Counted from the stretch's first letter, positions 6,412-14,299 are shown. The stretch is DNA of 16,679 bases from Kiloniellales bacterium (GCA_030067055.1 JASJAL010000042.1:1-16679); one strand, 5' to 3'. The notes: generated by a model from the letters alone, not told the origin. A program made the numbers and translations.

Positions 6412-7179
6412 ATGCTGACGCTCGGACCTCTGAACGACCTCCAGGGTGTGCGCCACGCCTTCTTCGGCCGCGAAGGCGGCGTCAGCACCGGCCTTTACGC
6501 CTCGCTCAATTGCGGTCAGGGCTCTCAGGACGACAAGGCCAAGGTCGATCGCAACCGGGCCCGGGCGATGGAGATGATCGACCTGCCTGCGGAGCGGCTG
6601 GTCACGCTCTATCAGATCCATTCCCCGGAGGTGGTCGAGGTCGAGACCCCCTGGGCCGACGACGCGCGGCCCAGGGCCGATGCCCTGGTGACCGCGACGC
6701 CCGGGCTGGCCCTGGGCGTCATCACCGCGGACTGCGCACCGGTATTGCTGGCCGACGACGAGGCGCGGGTGATCGGCGCCGCCCATGCCGGCTGGCGCGG
6801 CGCCCTAGGCGGTGTGCTGGAAGCCGTCATCGCAGCCATGGAACGGCTGGGCGCGCGCCGCGGGTCGATCCACGCCGGCATCGGTCCCTGCATCGGCAAG
6901 TCCTCCTACGAGGTCGGCCCGGAATTCCCGGAGCCTTTCCTGGAGCAGGACCCGGCCAACATGGACTTCTTCCTGCCGGCCGCCCGGGAGGGGCATTTCC
7001 TCTTCGACCTCAAGGGCTACGCCTCCCGCCGCCTGGGCCGCCTGAGCCTGAAGAGCGTCCAGGCCCTGCCCTGCGACACCCTGGCCGAAGAAGAGCGCTT
7101 TTTCAGCTATCGCCGCGCCTGCCTGCGCGGCGAGCCGGACTACGGCCGCGAGCTTTCCGCCATCGCGCTCGAGCCCTGA
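6412..7179 (+). CDS. pgeF: Peptidoglycan editing factor PgeF (multicopper-like YlmD/YfiH family)
   Basis: The 255-residue protein starts at ATG 6412 with AGGGA six bases upstream. The longer open frame that contains it has no support. The active-site residues of the family are present: H70 in LYQIHSPE, C108 in TADCAPVL and H125 in AAHAGWRG, together with GIGPCIG (156-162). In E. coli YfiH removes L-Ser wrongly placed in UDP-MurNAc peptides. Other members were annotated as polyphenol oxidases or purine nucleoside phosphorylases. It follows midA by 62 bp and is followed 20 bp later by the M24 gene. Confidence 0.94.
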   Translation: MLTLGPLNDLQGVRHAFFGREGGVSTGLYASLNCGQGSQDDKAKVDRNRARAMEMIDLPAERLVTLYQIHSPEVVEVETPWADDARPRADALVTATPGLALGVITADCAPVLLADDEARVIGAAHAGWRGALGGVLEAVIAAMERLGARRGSIHAGIGPCIGKSSYEVGPEFPEPFLEQDPANMDFFLPAAREGHFLFDLKGYASRRLGRLSLKSVQALPCDTLAEEERFFSYRRACLRGEPDYGRELSAIALEP

Positions 7180-7199
7180 GCCCCGAAAGGCAAGACACC

Positions 7200-8351
7200 A
7201 TGCCCCTGCACTTCACGCCCGAGGACTTCGCCGAGCGCCGCCGCCGGGTCTGCGCCGACCTGGCACAGGAGGGACTGCACGGCCTGCTGATGTTCCGTCA
7301 GGAGAGCATGTACTACCTGACCGGCTACGACACCTTCGGCTATGTCTTCTTCCAGTGCCTCTACCTGGGCGCCGACGGCCGCCTGGTCCTGTTGACCCGC
7401 TCGCCCGATCTCCGCCAGGCCCAGCACACCTCGACTATCGAGGACATCCGGATCTGGGTCGACGGCCCGGAGGCAGAGCCGGCGCGCGAGCTGCGGGCGA
7501 TCCTGGAGGCCGAGGGCTGCGCCGGGACGACCCTTGGCGTCGAGTACGAGGCCTACGGACTGACCGCGGCCAACGGCAAGCGTCTGGAAGCGGCGATGGA
7601 CGGCTTCGCGACCCTGCGCGACGCCTCGCTTTTGGTCAGCCGCCACCGCGCGGTCAAGAGCCCGGCCGAGGTCGCCTACGTCCGGCGCGCCGCGGAGCTG
7701 GCCGACGACGCCTACGATGCCGCGGTCGAGACTGCCGGCGCCGGCGCCTTCGAAGGCGACGTCCTGGCCGCCATGCAGGGCGCGATCTTCCGCGGCGGCG
7801 GCGACTATCCCGGCAACGAGTTCATCATCGGATCGGGTCCGGAGGCGCTGCTATGCCGCTACTACAGCGGCCGCCGCAACCTGGACGCAGAAGACCAGCT
7901 GACCCTGGAATGGGCCGGCGCCTATCGCCACTACCACGCCGCCATGATGCGAACCTTCCGCATCGGCTCGGCGCCAGCGCGGCAAGCCGAGATGTACGCC
8001 GTCGCCTGCGATGCGCTGCAGGCGGTCGAGGCCGAGCTGCGGCCCGGCAATACCTACGGCGCCGCCTTCGATGCCCACGCCCGGACCCTGGACGCTGCCG
8101 GCTACCAGGAACACCGGCTGAACGCCTGCGGCTATTCCCTCGGCACCTGCTTCTCGCCGAACTGGATGGACTGGCCCATGCTGTACCACGGCAACCCGGT
8201 CGAGATTGCCCCGGGCATGACAATATTCGTCCACATCATCGTCTTCGACAGCGAGCGTGGCCTGGCGGCCAGCGTCGGTCGGACCAGCCTGGTCACCGAG
8301 ACCGCTTCGGAAAGCCTGTCGCGCGCGCCGCTTGAATTCGTGACGCTGTGA
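7200..8351 (+). CDS. Creatinase-like M24 (pita-bread fold) protein lacking metal ligands
   Basis: The 383-residue protein starts at ATG 7200. It has an N-terminal creatinase-type domain (about 8-150) containing the motif MYYLTGYDTFGYVFFQ, and a C-terminal pita-bread domain (155-375). M24 metallopeptidases hold two metals with D, D, H, E, E. By eye alignment these positions are E237 (in TLEWAG), A248 (in HAAMMRTF), Y312 (in CGYSLG), H345 (in VHIIV) and G360 (in SVGRTSL), so the metal site is lost. Creatinase and ectoine hydrolase are known M24-fold hydrolases that work without metals, and the GYSxG segment resembles the latter group. A C-N hydrolase acting on a small amidine, cyclic amide or dipeptide is plausible, but the substrate is unknown. 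It is soluble, with no signal peptide. Confidence 0.85.
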   Translation: MPLHFTPEDFAERRRRVCADLAQEGLHGLLMFRQESMYYLTGYDTFGYVFFQCLYLGADGRLVLLTRSPDLRQAQHTSTIEDIRIWVDGPEAEPARELRAILEAEGCAGTTLGVEYEAYGLTAANGKRLEAAMDGFATLRDASLLVSRHRAVKSPAEVAYVRRAAELADDAYDAAVETAGAGAFEGDVLAAMQGAIFRGGGDYPGNEFIIGSGPEALLCRYYSGRRNLDAEDQLTLEWAGAYRHYHAAMMRTFRIGSAPARQAEMYAVACDALQAVEAELRPGNTYGAAFDAHARTLDAAGYQEHRLNACGYSLGTCFSPNWMDWPMLYHGNPVEIAPGMTIFVHIIVFDSERGLAASVGRTSLVTETASESLSRAPLEFVTL

Positions 8352-8375
8352 GGAAATGAGCAGGAGCGCGGCGCC

Positions 8376-8444
8376 TTGCCCTACCTGGCCTTCTTCCTGA
8401 TCGCGCTGTTCCTGGGCCTGCTGGCAACCTGCGTGATCATGTAG
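8376..8444 (+). CDS. Possible 22-residue hydrophobic membrane peptide
   Basis: A short frame starts at TTG 8376 with AGGAG 9 bases upstream (8362-8366) and ends at TAG 8442-8444. The product, MPYLAFFLIALFLGLLATCV followed by IM, is a single transmembrane segment with almost no polar residues. It lies in the gap between the M24 gene and the lipoprotein gene, and its stop codon is two bases before the lipoprotein ATG, so it could couple translation of that gene. It is in the same frame as the M24 gene after its TGA, so stop-codon readthrough would fuse it to that protein. An alternative 14-codon frame from ATG 8356 has no hydrophobic character. Confidence 0.45.
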   Translation: MPYLAFFLIALFLGLLATCVIM

Positions 8445-8446
8445 CA

Positions 8447-9352
8447 ATGCCGACACTGTGGCGGAGACTCGGAGCCTTGTGCCTGCTGGCGGCCCTGCTG
8501 ACCGCCGCCTGCGGGCCGGTGCCGCGCCCCTTCCGCCCGGACACCAAGGGCGACGACGACCTGCTTCTGCTGCGCAATGGCGGCAGCGTGAAGGTTCTGC
8601 CTTTGGAGCAGGGCGCGCCCGGCGGGCCTGACGTTCCCGGCGCGCCCGCCGTCCCCCGCGCGATGGCGGAATACCTGGCTGCCGCCCTGCGTGCCGACGG
8701 CTTCGCGGCCACGGCGCAATCGGACCAGCCGACCCAGTTCACGCTGCGTGGCCGCGGCGTCGTGCAATCCTTGCCGGGCGGCCGGGAGGAGATCCTGACC
8801 CTCTGGGAACTGGTCAATGCCGGCGGCAAGCGTCTGGCCCAGCGCGGTGCACGCAGCGAGCTGGCTGCCGGCGCCTGGCAGCGTGCCGAGCCGCAGGCCT
8901 TGAAGCAGGTGGCCCTGCAGGCCTCCCGGGCCCTCGCCTCCCTGGTCCGCGACCCGGATCCCACACAGGGGGACATCCCGCGCCAGGCCGATGGCCGGGT
9001 CCTGCTGGCACCGATCGAGGACGCCCCGGGCGACTCCGCGCGCCTGCTGTCCCAAGCCTTCATGGCAGAGATGCGCCGCCAGGAATCGGACATCTTCACC
9101 ACCAGCGGCGGACCCGCCGTGATCATCGTCTGCGAAGTCGGCCTCGGCGCGCCCAGGGACGGCTGGCAGAGCGTCGCCATCACCTGGCGGGTACTGGAGG
9201 CGGTCAGCGGCGAGGAACTGGGCCAGGTCGATCAGCGCAACCGCGTACCGGCCGGCAGCCTGGACCGGAGCTGGGCGCCGGTCGTCCTGCCGATCGTCGA
9301 GGGCGCGGCCGCCGGAATCGCGGATCTGCTCTCCAAGACCAAGGAAAGCTGA
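8447..9352 (+). CDS. Predicted lipoprotein of unknown function
   Basis: The protein has 301 residues. An N-terminal signal WRRLGALCLLAALLTAAC ends in a lipobox-type cysteine at position 22. Threonine at -3 is not ideal, but the rest is typical. The mature part is soluble, with alternating beta and helical stretches. Recognisable segments are LLLLRNGGSVKVLPLEQG (near 40-57), AEYLAAALRADGF (74-86), RGRGVVQSLPGGREE and DGRVLLAPIEDAPGDSA (mid-protein). I do not recognise a named family. The alternation suggests two related alpha/beta lobes, roughly 50-165 and 185-295, perhaps a duplicated domain. The ATG has no good ribosome-binding site and probably depends on coupling to the small peptide frame just upstream. 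It should be lipidated by Lgt, encoded 4 kb away in the same direction. Confidence 0.75.
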   Translation: MPTLWRRLGALCLLAALLTAACGPVPRPFRPDTKGDDDLLLLRNGGSVKVLPLEQGAPGGPDVPGAPAVPRAMAEYLAAALRADGFAATAQSDQPTQFTLRGRGVVQSLPGGREEILTLWELVNAGGKRLAQRGARSELAAGAWQRAEPQALKQVALQASRALASLVRDPDPTQGDIPRQADGRVLLAPIEDAPGDSARLLSQAFMAEMRRQESDIFTTSGGPAVIIVCEVGLGAPRDGWQSVAITWRVLEAVSGEELGQVDQRNRVPAGSLDRSWAPVVLPIVEGAAAGIADLLSKTKES

Positions 9353-9400
9353 GACTTTTGCCCCAGTCCCAGGAATCTGGGCGGATATGGTGACAGGACG

Positions 9401-9428
9401 TTTACAGGGCCGGGGGCTGTTGATAAGG
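9401..9428 (+). promoter_or_regulatory. Candidate promoter for prs
   Basis: TTTACA (9401-9406) and ATAAGG (9423-9428) are 16 bases apart in the 170-bp spacer before prs. The -35 match is good and the -10 is weak. The rest of the spacer shows nothing beyond a short CCCAG/CTGGG hairpin at 9368-9381. Confidence 0.3.
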
Positions 9429-9522
9429 TCCCGCCGCCCGGCCAGCGGGGGTCCCTTCCGGAAGTGACGCAGGGCCGGGCGAGCGAGAGACGCCTTCACA
9501 TCTGCCTAGCCAGGGCTGCGGA

Positions 9523-10455
9523 ATGAAAATCCTGACGGGGAACAGCAACCGGCCCTTGGCGGAGGCCATTTCGGCTTATCTGAATCTGCCTCTGACCAAG
9601 GCCAGCGTCCGACGATTCTCCGATCTGGAGGTCTTCGTCGAGATCCAGGAAAACGTCCGCGGCGAGGACGTCTACGTCATCCAGTCGACGTCCTACCCGG
9701 CCAACGACAACATGATGGAGCTGCTGGTTGCGATGGACGCGCTGAAGCGCGGCTCCGCCAACCGGATCACGGCCGTGATCCCCTACTACGGCTATGCCCG
9801 CCAGGACCGCAAGTCCGGACCGCGGACGCCGATCTCGGCCAAGCTGGTGGCCAACCTGATCACGGTCGCGGGCGCCGACCGGGTCCTGACCCTGGATCTC
9901 CACGCCGGTCAGATCCAGGGCTTCTTCGACATCCCGACGGACAACCTCTACGGCGCGCCGGTCTTCACCAAGGACATCATCGAGCGATTCGACGGCGAGT
10001 CGCTGACCATCGTCTCGCCCGACGTCGGCGGCGTGATCCGGGCACGGCAAATCGCCAAGCGCCTTGACGCCGATCTGGCGATCATCGATAAGCGCCGCGA
10101 ACGCGCCGGCGTCTCCGAGGTGATGAACATCATCGGCGACGTCGACAACCAGGTCTGCATCCTGGTCGACGACATCGTGGATTCGGCCGGCACCCTGTGC
10201 AACGCGGCCGAAGCGCTGATGGAAGCCGGGGCCAAGGCGGTCTCGGCCTACGTCACCCACGGCGTGCTGTCCGGCGGCGCGGTCGCGCGGGTCAGTGCCT
10301 CGCCCCTGCAGGAGCTGGTCATGACCGACAGCATCCAGGCGACCGAGGCGGTCCGGGTGGCACAGAACATGCGGCAGATCTCGATCGCGCCGCTTCTGGG
10401 CGAGGCCATGGCCCGCATCTCGGAAGCGCGCTCGGTCTCGAGCCTGTTCAACTAG
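9523..10455 (+). CDS. prs: Ribose-phosphate pyrophosphokinase
   Basis: The 310-residue class I enzyme makes PRPP from ribose 5-phosphate and ATP for nucleotide, histidine and tryptophan synthesis. [19 protein letters not shown] (32-50) is the start of the ATP/subunit region. The PRPP synthase signature [15 protein letters not shown] lies at 121-135, the flexible catalytic loop DKRRERAG at 189-196, and the PRPP-binding loop [10 protein letters not shown] at 215-224. Length and ends match the family. A ribosome-binding site AGGG lies about 8 bases before ATG 9523. It starts the conserved prs-rplY-pth-ychF block. Confidence 0.98.
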   Translation: MKILTGNSNRPLAEAISAYLNLPLTKASVRRFSDLEVFVEIQENVRGEDVYVIQSTSYPANDNMMELLVAMDALKRGSANRITAVIPYYGYARQDRKSGPRTPISAKLVANLITVAGADRVLTLDLHAGQIQGFFDIPTDNLYGAPVFTKDIIERFDGESLTIVSPDVGGVIRARQIAKRLDADLAIIDKRRERAGVSEVMNIIGDVDNQVCILVDDIVDSAGTLCNAAEALMEAGAKAVSAYVTHGVLSGGAVARVSASPLQELVMTDSIQATEAVRVAQNMRQISIAPLLGEAMARISEARSVSSLFN

Positions 10456-10457
10456 GC

Positions 10458-10479
10458 GCGCCCGGCCTGCTTCGGGCGC
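10458..10479 (+). terminator. Weak hairpin after prs
   Basis: GCGCCCG (10458-10464) pairs with CGGGCGC (10473-10479) across an 8-base loop, starting three bases after the prs stop codon. The downstream bases are AGCGAAAAGTTT, with no proper U-tract, so partial termination or RNA 3'-end protection is more likely than full termination. Confidence 0.35.
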
Positions 10480-10525
10480 AGCGAAAAGTTTCGGTGCCGG
10501 CACCCCTGGAGGCCGGGCCATGGTA

Positions 10526-10552
10526 CGGCGAGGCGGTGGCGACCGCCCGCCG
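10526..10552 (+). promoter_or_regulatory. Stem-loop in the rplY leader
   Basis: GGCGGT (10532-10537) pairs with ACCGCC (10542-10547) around GGCG. A second stem, CGGC (10526-10529) with GCCG (10549-10552), continues it across a small internal loop. It ends 9 bases before the AGGAG of rplY. It could influence L25 translation, but no autoregulation is established for this sequence. Confidence 0.4.
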
Positions 10553-10574
10553 AGAAGACGAGGAGTGAAAGCAA

Positions 10575-11267
10575 ATGAGCGACACCATCGCACTGCCCGC
10601 GGAGCCGCGGGAACGGGTCGGGAAGGGGGCCGCCCGTGCCGTGCGTCGCGCCGGACGCGTGCCGGCCGTGATCTACGGCGACCGCAAGGACCCCCTGACG
10701 ATCAGCCTGGACCCCCGCGACGTCGACCGGGAGCTCCACAGGCCCGGCTTCTTCGCCACCCTCTTCGATGTCGAGGTCGGCGGCAAGAAGCACCGGGTCC
10801 TGCCCCGCGACGTGCAACTGGACCCGGTCTCCGACCGGACGGTCCACGTTGACTTCCTCAGGGTCGCGCAGGACACCGAGGTGACCGTGAACGTCCCGGT
10901 CAACTTCACCAACGATGAGGAGTCGCCGGGCCTGAAGCGCGGCGGCGTTCTCAACATCGTGCGCCACGAGATCGAGTTCAGCTGCCGGGCCGACGCCATC
11001 CCGCAGCAGATCGAGATCGACCTGACTGGACTCGACATCGGCGATTCCGTGCACATCAGCATGATCCAGCTGCCCGACGGCGTGATCCCGACCATCACCG
11101 ACCGCGACTTCACCATTGCCACCGTGGCCGCGCCCAGCGCGGTCAAGGCCGAGGCCGCCGAAGAGCAGGCCGCAGCCGCCGAAGGCGAGGAAGGCGAAGT
11201 GCCGGAAGGCGAGGAAGGCGAAGTGCAGGAGGGCGAAGGCGAAGGCGAGGAGCCCAAGGCAGAGTAG
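10575..11267 (+). CDS. rplY: 50S ribosomal protein L25/Ctc
   Basis: The 230-residue protein binds 5S rRNA in the large subunit. The N-terminal L25 domain (about 5-95) has EPRERVGKGAARAVRRAGRV and PAVIYGDRKDPLTISL, which contact 5S rRNA. The TL5/Ctc-type beta domain (about 98-190) includes VPVNFTNDEESPGLKRGG. Residues 195-230 form an acidic tail rich in Glu and Gly that contains two copies of GEEGEV within an eight-residue repeat. The ribosome-binding site AGGAG lies 9 bases before ATG 10575. Long Ctc-type L25 proteins are linked to general stress in other bacteria. Confidence 0.97.
   Translation: MSDTIALPAEPRERVGKGAARAVRRAGRVPAVIYGDRKDPLTISLDPRDVDRELHRPGFFATLFDVEVGGKKHRVLPRDVQLDPVSDRTVHVDFLRVAQDTEVTVNVPVNFTNDEESPGLKRGGVLNIVRHEIEFSCRADAIPQQIEIDLTGLDIGDSVHISMIQLPDGVIPTITDRDFTIATVAAPSAVKAEAAEEQAAAAEGEEGEVPEGEEGEVQEGEGEGEEPKAE
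11181..11228 (+). repeat. 24-bp tandem repeat in the rplY tail
   Basis: Two copies of a 24-bp unit start at 11181 and 11205 and share their first 22 bases. They encode the eight-residue unit GEEGEV plus two variable residues. Shorter GGCGAAGGCGAAGGCGAGG-type runs follow at 11232-11250. In-frame copy-number changes here would alter only the length of the acidic tail. Confidence 0.75.
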
Positions 11268-11291
11268 TCCGCTCTTCCTGGCCATACGCCC

Positions 11292-11957
11292 ATGCTGCTC
11301 TTGGTCGGTCTCGGCAATCCGGGTCCGAAGCACGCCCAGAACCGTCACAACATCGGATTCCTGGCGGTGGACGAGATCGTCCGCCGCCACGGATTCGGTC
11401 CCTGGCGCGCGCGTTTCCAGGGCTTGGTCTCAGAAGGACGCATGGGGACGGAGAAGATCCTGGTCCTCAAGCCCGAGACCTACATGAACGAGTCGGGCCG
11501 CGCGGTCGGAGAGGCCCTGCGCTTCTTCAAGCTGGAGCCGGACGAGGTCTTCGTGTTCTACGACGAGATCGACCTCGCGCCCGCCAAGCTTCGGGTCAAG
11601 CTGGGCGGCGGCACCGCCGGGCACAACGGCCTGCGCAGCCTCAACGCCCACATCGGCCCGGACTTCTGGCGCATCCGCATGGGGGTCGGGCATCCCGGCC
11701 GCAAGGAGCTTGTGCACCGCCACGTGCTCTCCGACTTCTCCAAGGCGGAGTGGCCGGCGATGGAAAAGCTGATCGACGCCGTGGCGGCGGAGCTGCCGAA
11801 GCTGCTGAGCGGCGACGACGGCAGCTTCATGTCCCGGGTCGCCCACCTGACCGCGCCGCCCAAGCCCAAGACCGAGCCGAAGCCCGACAAGGCGGAGGGC
11901 AAGGCCGAGGAGGGCAAGCCGCGCTCCGAGAAATCGGAGGCGGCCGATGGGCTTTAA
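11292..11957 (+). CDS. pth: Peptidyl-tRNA hydrolase
   Basis: The 221-residue enzyme releases peptides from peptidyl-tRNA that has fallen off ribosomes. The motif GLGNPG contains N9, and the catalytic base H19 is in NRHNIGF. N66 lies in TYMNESG, D91 in YDEIDL and H111 in GHNGLRS. These match E. coli N10, H20, N68, D93 and H113 in spacing. The catalytic part ends near 188. The remaining 30 or so residues are a Lys/Pro/Glu-rich tail absent from the E. coli enzyme but seen in other alphaproteobacteria. It overlaps ychF by 11 bp, indicating coupled translation. Confidence 0.97.
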   Translation: MLLLVGLGNPGPKHAQNRHNIGFLAVDEIVRRHGFGPWRARFQGLVSEGRMGTEKILVLKPETYMNESGRAVGEALRFFKLEPDEVFVFYDEIDLAPAKLRVKLGGGTAGHNGLRSLNAHIGPDFWRIRMGVGHPGRKELVHRHVLSDFSKAEWPAMEKLIDAVAAELPKLLSGDDGSFMSRVAHLTAPPKPKTEPKPDKAEGKAEEGKPRSEKSEAADGL

Positions 11958-13041
11958 CTGCGGCATCGTCGGCCTGCCCAACGTCGGCAAGTCGACCCTG
12001 TTCAACGCCCTGACCGAGACCACCGCGGCCGAGGCGGCGAACTATCCCTTCTGCACCATCGAGCCCAACGTCGGCCGGGTGCCCCTGCCCGACCCGCGGC
12101 TCGACAGGATCGCCGCCATCGCCAAGCCGGCGGAGGTCATCCCGACCTTCCTGGAGTTCGTCGACATCGCCGGCTTGGTCAAGGGCGCCTCCAAGGGCGA
12201 GGGCCTGGGCAATCAGTTCCTGGCCAAGATCCGCGAGGTCGACGCCATCGTCCAGGTGCTGCGCTGCTTCGAGGGCGAGGTCACCCACGTCGACGGCTCG
12301 GTCGACCCGATCCGCGACGCCGAGACCGTCGAGACCGAGCTGATGCTGGCCGACCTGGAGAGCGTCGAGCGGCAGATCGAAGCGGCGACCAAGAAGGCCC
12401 GCGGCGGCGACAAGGAGGCCAAGCAGCGCCTCGAGGTCCTGGAGCTGGCGGCGGCCGCCCTGCGCGACGGCAAGCCCGCGCGCAAGGTCGCGGTCACGGC
12501 GGAACAGCGGCCGGTCTTCCGCCAGCTGCAGCTGCTGACCGCCAAGCCTCTGCTCTACGTCGCCAACGTCGATGAGGGCTCTGCCGCCGAGGGCAATGCG
12601 CTCTCGGCCCGGGTCGCCGACTACGCCGCCAAGGAAGATGCCGGCTGCGTCGTCATCTCGGCCGCCATCGAGGCCGAGGTCGCCGCGCTGGACAAGGCCG
12701 AGCGACAGGACTTTCTCGAGTCCCTGGGCCTGGAGGAGACCGGCCTCGCCCGGGTCACCCGCGCCGGCTACGCCCTGCTCGATCTGATCACCTTCTTCAC
12801 CGCCGGCCCCAAGGAGGGCCGGGCCTGGACCGTGCGCCGCGGCGCCAAGGCACCGGAAGCGGCAGGTGTGATCCACAGCGACTTCGAGAAGGGCTTCATC
12901 CGCGCCGAGACCATCGCCTACGACGACTTCCTTGCCTGCAACGGCGAGCAGGGCGCCAAGGAAGCCGGCAAGCTGCGCCTCGAAGGCCGCGACTACACCG
13001 TCCAGGACGGCGACGTCTTCCACTTCAGGTTCAATGTGTGA
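11947..13041 (+). CDS. ychF: Redox-regulated ATPase YchF (Obg family)
   Basis: The 364-residue protein belongs to the Obg-like P-loop family. The P-loop is [14 protein letters not shown] (9-22). [12 protein letters not shown] (32-43) and the switch II region [17 protein letters not shown] (73-89) follow. The G4 motif is NVDE at 207-210 instead of NKxD, which explains the known preference of YchF for ATP over GTP. A coiled-coil insertion (about 130-165) and a C-terminal TGS-type domain (about 280-364, with [18 protein letters not shown]) complete it. YchF/Ola1 binds ribosomes and is linked to stress and redox responses. The pairing with pth, with overlapping ends, is widely conserved. Confidence 0.98.
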   Translation: MGFNCGIVGLPNVGKSTLFNALTETTAAEAANYPFCTIEPNVGRVPLPDPRLDRIAAIAKPAEVIPTFLEFVDIAGLVKGASKGEGLGNQFLAKIREVDAIVQVLRCFEGEVTHVDGSVDPIRDAETVETELMLADLESVERQIEAATKKARGGDKEAKQRLEVLELAAAALRDGKPARKVAVTAEQRPVFRQLQLLTAKPLLYVANVDEGSAAEGNALSARVADYAAKEDAGCVVISAAIEAEVAALDKAERQDFLESLGLEETGLARVTRAGYALLDLITFFTAGPKEGRAWTVRRGAKAPEAAGVIHSDFEKGFIRAETIAYDDFLACNGEQGAKEAGKLRLEGRDYTVQDGDVFHFRFNV

Positions 13042-13104
13042 GACGGGCGCGTGAGCAGGCGGCGTTCACCAGCGGGACTTCTCACCGCACTTCCCAAATA
13101 AGCA

Positions 13105-13128
13105 GCGCCGGGCGTGAAAGCCCGGCGC
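13105..13128. terminator. Bidirectional hairpin between convergent genes
   Basis: GCGCCGGGC (13105-13113) pairs perfectly with GCCCGGCGC (13120-13128) around a six-base loop. It lies between ychF (plus) and the DUF2852 gene (minus). On the minus strand it is followed by TGCTTATTT, a fair U-rich tract; on the plus side the tract is weak (CGATAAGTCTTC). It probably serves mainly the DUF2852 transcript. Confidence 0.65.
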
Positions 13129-13153
13129 CGATAAGTCTTCAGTATTGTGGTGG

Positions 13154-13570
13154 TCAGCCCTGGGGCTGCGGGGCCGGGCCCTCGGGCGGGGTGTCGGGGC
13201 GGCGCTTGCGCTCGGCCATGAACTGGTCGAACTCGGCCTTGTCCTTGGCCTGGCGGAGCCGTTCGAGGAATTCGAAGAACTCCTTCTGCTCCTCCTCCAG
13301 GCGGCGCAGGGTCTCCTCGCGGTACTCGTCGAAGGCGCTGTTGCCGCTGGATTCGGCCTGGCGGCCGGCGAACCAGTCTCGGTTCCCCTTGTGTCCGTTA
13401 CGATTATGCCAGCGGCCCGGGCCGCGGTTCGTCCAACATGCCATGCGTCCACTCCAGAACAGATAGATCAGGATCGCCAGGCCCAGGGGCCAGAAGACGA
13501 TGAAGGCCAGGACCGTTACAGCGATCCAGGCGGGCTTTCCGTAATCGTCCAATTTCGCTGCCAGTTCCAT
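13154..13570 (-). CDS. DUF2852 family membrane protein
   Basis: The 138-residue protein starts at ATG 13570, with GAGGG about 6 bases upstream. One transmembrane segment, WIAVTVLAFIVFWPLGLAIL, spans 15-34. It is followed by IYLFWSGRMACW, a block typical of DUF2852 proteins in alphaproteobacteria. Residues 80-115 are strongly charged and predicted to form a coiled coil (EETLRRLEEEQKEFFEFLER), and a proline-rich end follows. The function of the family is unknown. The 19-bp inverted repeat just upstream of the gene, matching the one at the TetR start, suggests it is a target of that regulator. Confidence 0.88.
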   Translation of the reverse strand: MELAAKLDDYGKPAWIAVTVLAFIVFWPLGLAILIYLFWSGRMACWTNRGPGRWHNRNGHKGNRDWFAGRQAESSGNSAFDEYREETLRRLEEEQKEFFEFLERLRQAKDKAEFDQFMAERKRRPDTPPEGPAPQPQG

Positions 13571-13579
13571 CGAGCCCTC

Positions 13580-13598
13580 ATGTAAATGTTTTTTACAT
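13580..13598. promoter_or_regulatory. Candidate TetR operator at DUF2852 promoter
   Basis: ATGTAAA (13580-13586) and TTTACAT (13592-13598) form a perfect inverted repeat with a five-base spacer. The site covers the expected transcription start of the DUF2852 promoter and ends at its ribosome-binding site. The same arrangement recurs at 14298-14316. Confidence 0.65.
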
Positions 13599-13602
13599 TC
13601 AC

Positions 13603-13632
13603 ATAAATGGACCCGACCCCGCCGGATGTCAA
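13603..13632 (-). promoter_or_regulatory. Promoter for DUF2852 gene
   Basis: On the minus strand a perfect TTGACA (13632-13627) is followed after 18 bases by ATTTAT (13608-13603), a moderate -10. Transcription would start near 13596, inside the inverted repeat at 13580-13598. Confidence 0.55.
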
Positions 13633-13669
13633 GGACCTATGCAGGGTTCTTGAGGATAAGTCGGCCCAT

Positions 13670-14299
13670 TCACTCCTGGCCGAGTCCCTCCAGATAGATG
13701 AGGACCCCGGCCTCCAGCAGGTCCTCCGGCGGCATGGGCAGCTTGCGCCGGCCGGCGTCGCCCCGGGCGAAGAGCGCGGCGATGCCGTGGGCCAGGGACC
13801 AGAGGTGCAGGCTGACCATGGCGGCCGGCGGGCGACCCGCCGCCGGCAGGGTGCCGCAGAGCGCCTCGGCGGCCTGGCGCAGGATCGCCTGGGCCTGGTC
13901 GCTGGCCCGGGCCAGCTCGGGGTCCAGGTCCGGCGGCAGCTGGGACTCGAACATGGCCACGAAATAGGCCGGCTCGGCCCGGGCGAAGTCCAGGTAGGCC
14001 CGGCCGAGGTTCTCGAAGGCCCGGCGCGGGTCGGGCTTGCCGTTGTCCCAGGCCCGGACCAGGGCGACGGTGAAGGCCTCGAAGCCGCGCCGCGCGACGT
14101 CGGCCAGCAGGGCCTCGCGGTCGCGGAAGTGGCGATAGGGCGCCGCCGGGCTGACCCCGGCAGCCCGCGCCGCCTCGGCGAAGGTGAAACCGGCCGGGCC
14201 CTTCTCGGCGATCAGCTCGAGGGCGGCCGCGACCAGCGCCTCGCGCAGGTTGCCGTGGTGATAGCCGCGCCGCTCCCGGCCACGTTTGGACCAACTCAT
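13670..14299 (-). CDS. TetR/AcrR family regulator (WHG-type C-terminus)
   Basis: This 209-residue repressor-type protein starts at ATG 14299. The N-terminal DNA-binding domain has YHHGNLREALVAAALELI (13-30) and the helix-turn-helix TFAEAARAAGVSPAAPYRHF (39-58). The C-terminal ligand domain contains LHLWSLAHGIAALF, matching the W-x3-HG pattern of WHG-domain TetR regulators. The effector is unknown. No Shine-Dalgarno sequence precedes the ATG; the upstream bases are instead part of a 19-bp inverted repeat that overlaps the start codon, so the message may be leaderless and autoregulated. It follows the DUF2177 gene by 52 bp and precedes DUF2852. Confidence 0.92.
   Translation of the reverse strand: MSWSKRGRERRGYHHGNLREALVAAALELIAEKGPAGFTFAEAARAAGVSPAAPYRHFRDREALLADVARRGFEAFTVALVRAWDNGKPDPRRAFENLGRAYLDFARAEPAYFVAMFESQLPPDLDPELARASDQAQAILRQAAEALCGTLPAAGRPPAAMVSLHLWSLAHGIAALFARGDAGRRKLPMPPEDLLEAGVLIYLEGLGQE

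Noticed and set aside
9368..9381. CCCAG/CTGGG hairpin as terminator of the lipoprotein gene
   Set aside because: The stem is only five bases and is followed by CGGATATGG, with no U-tract.
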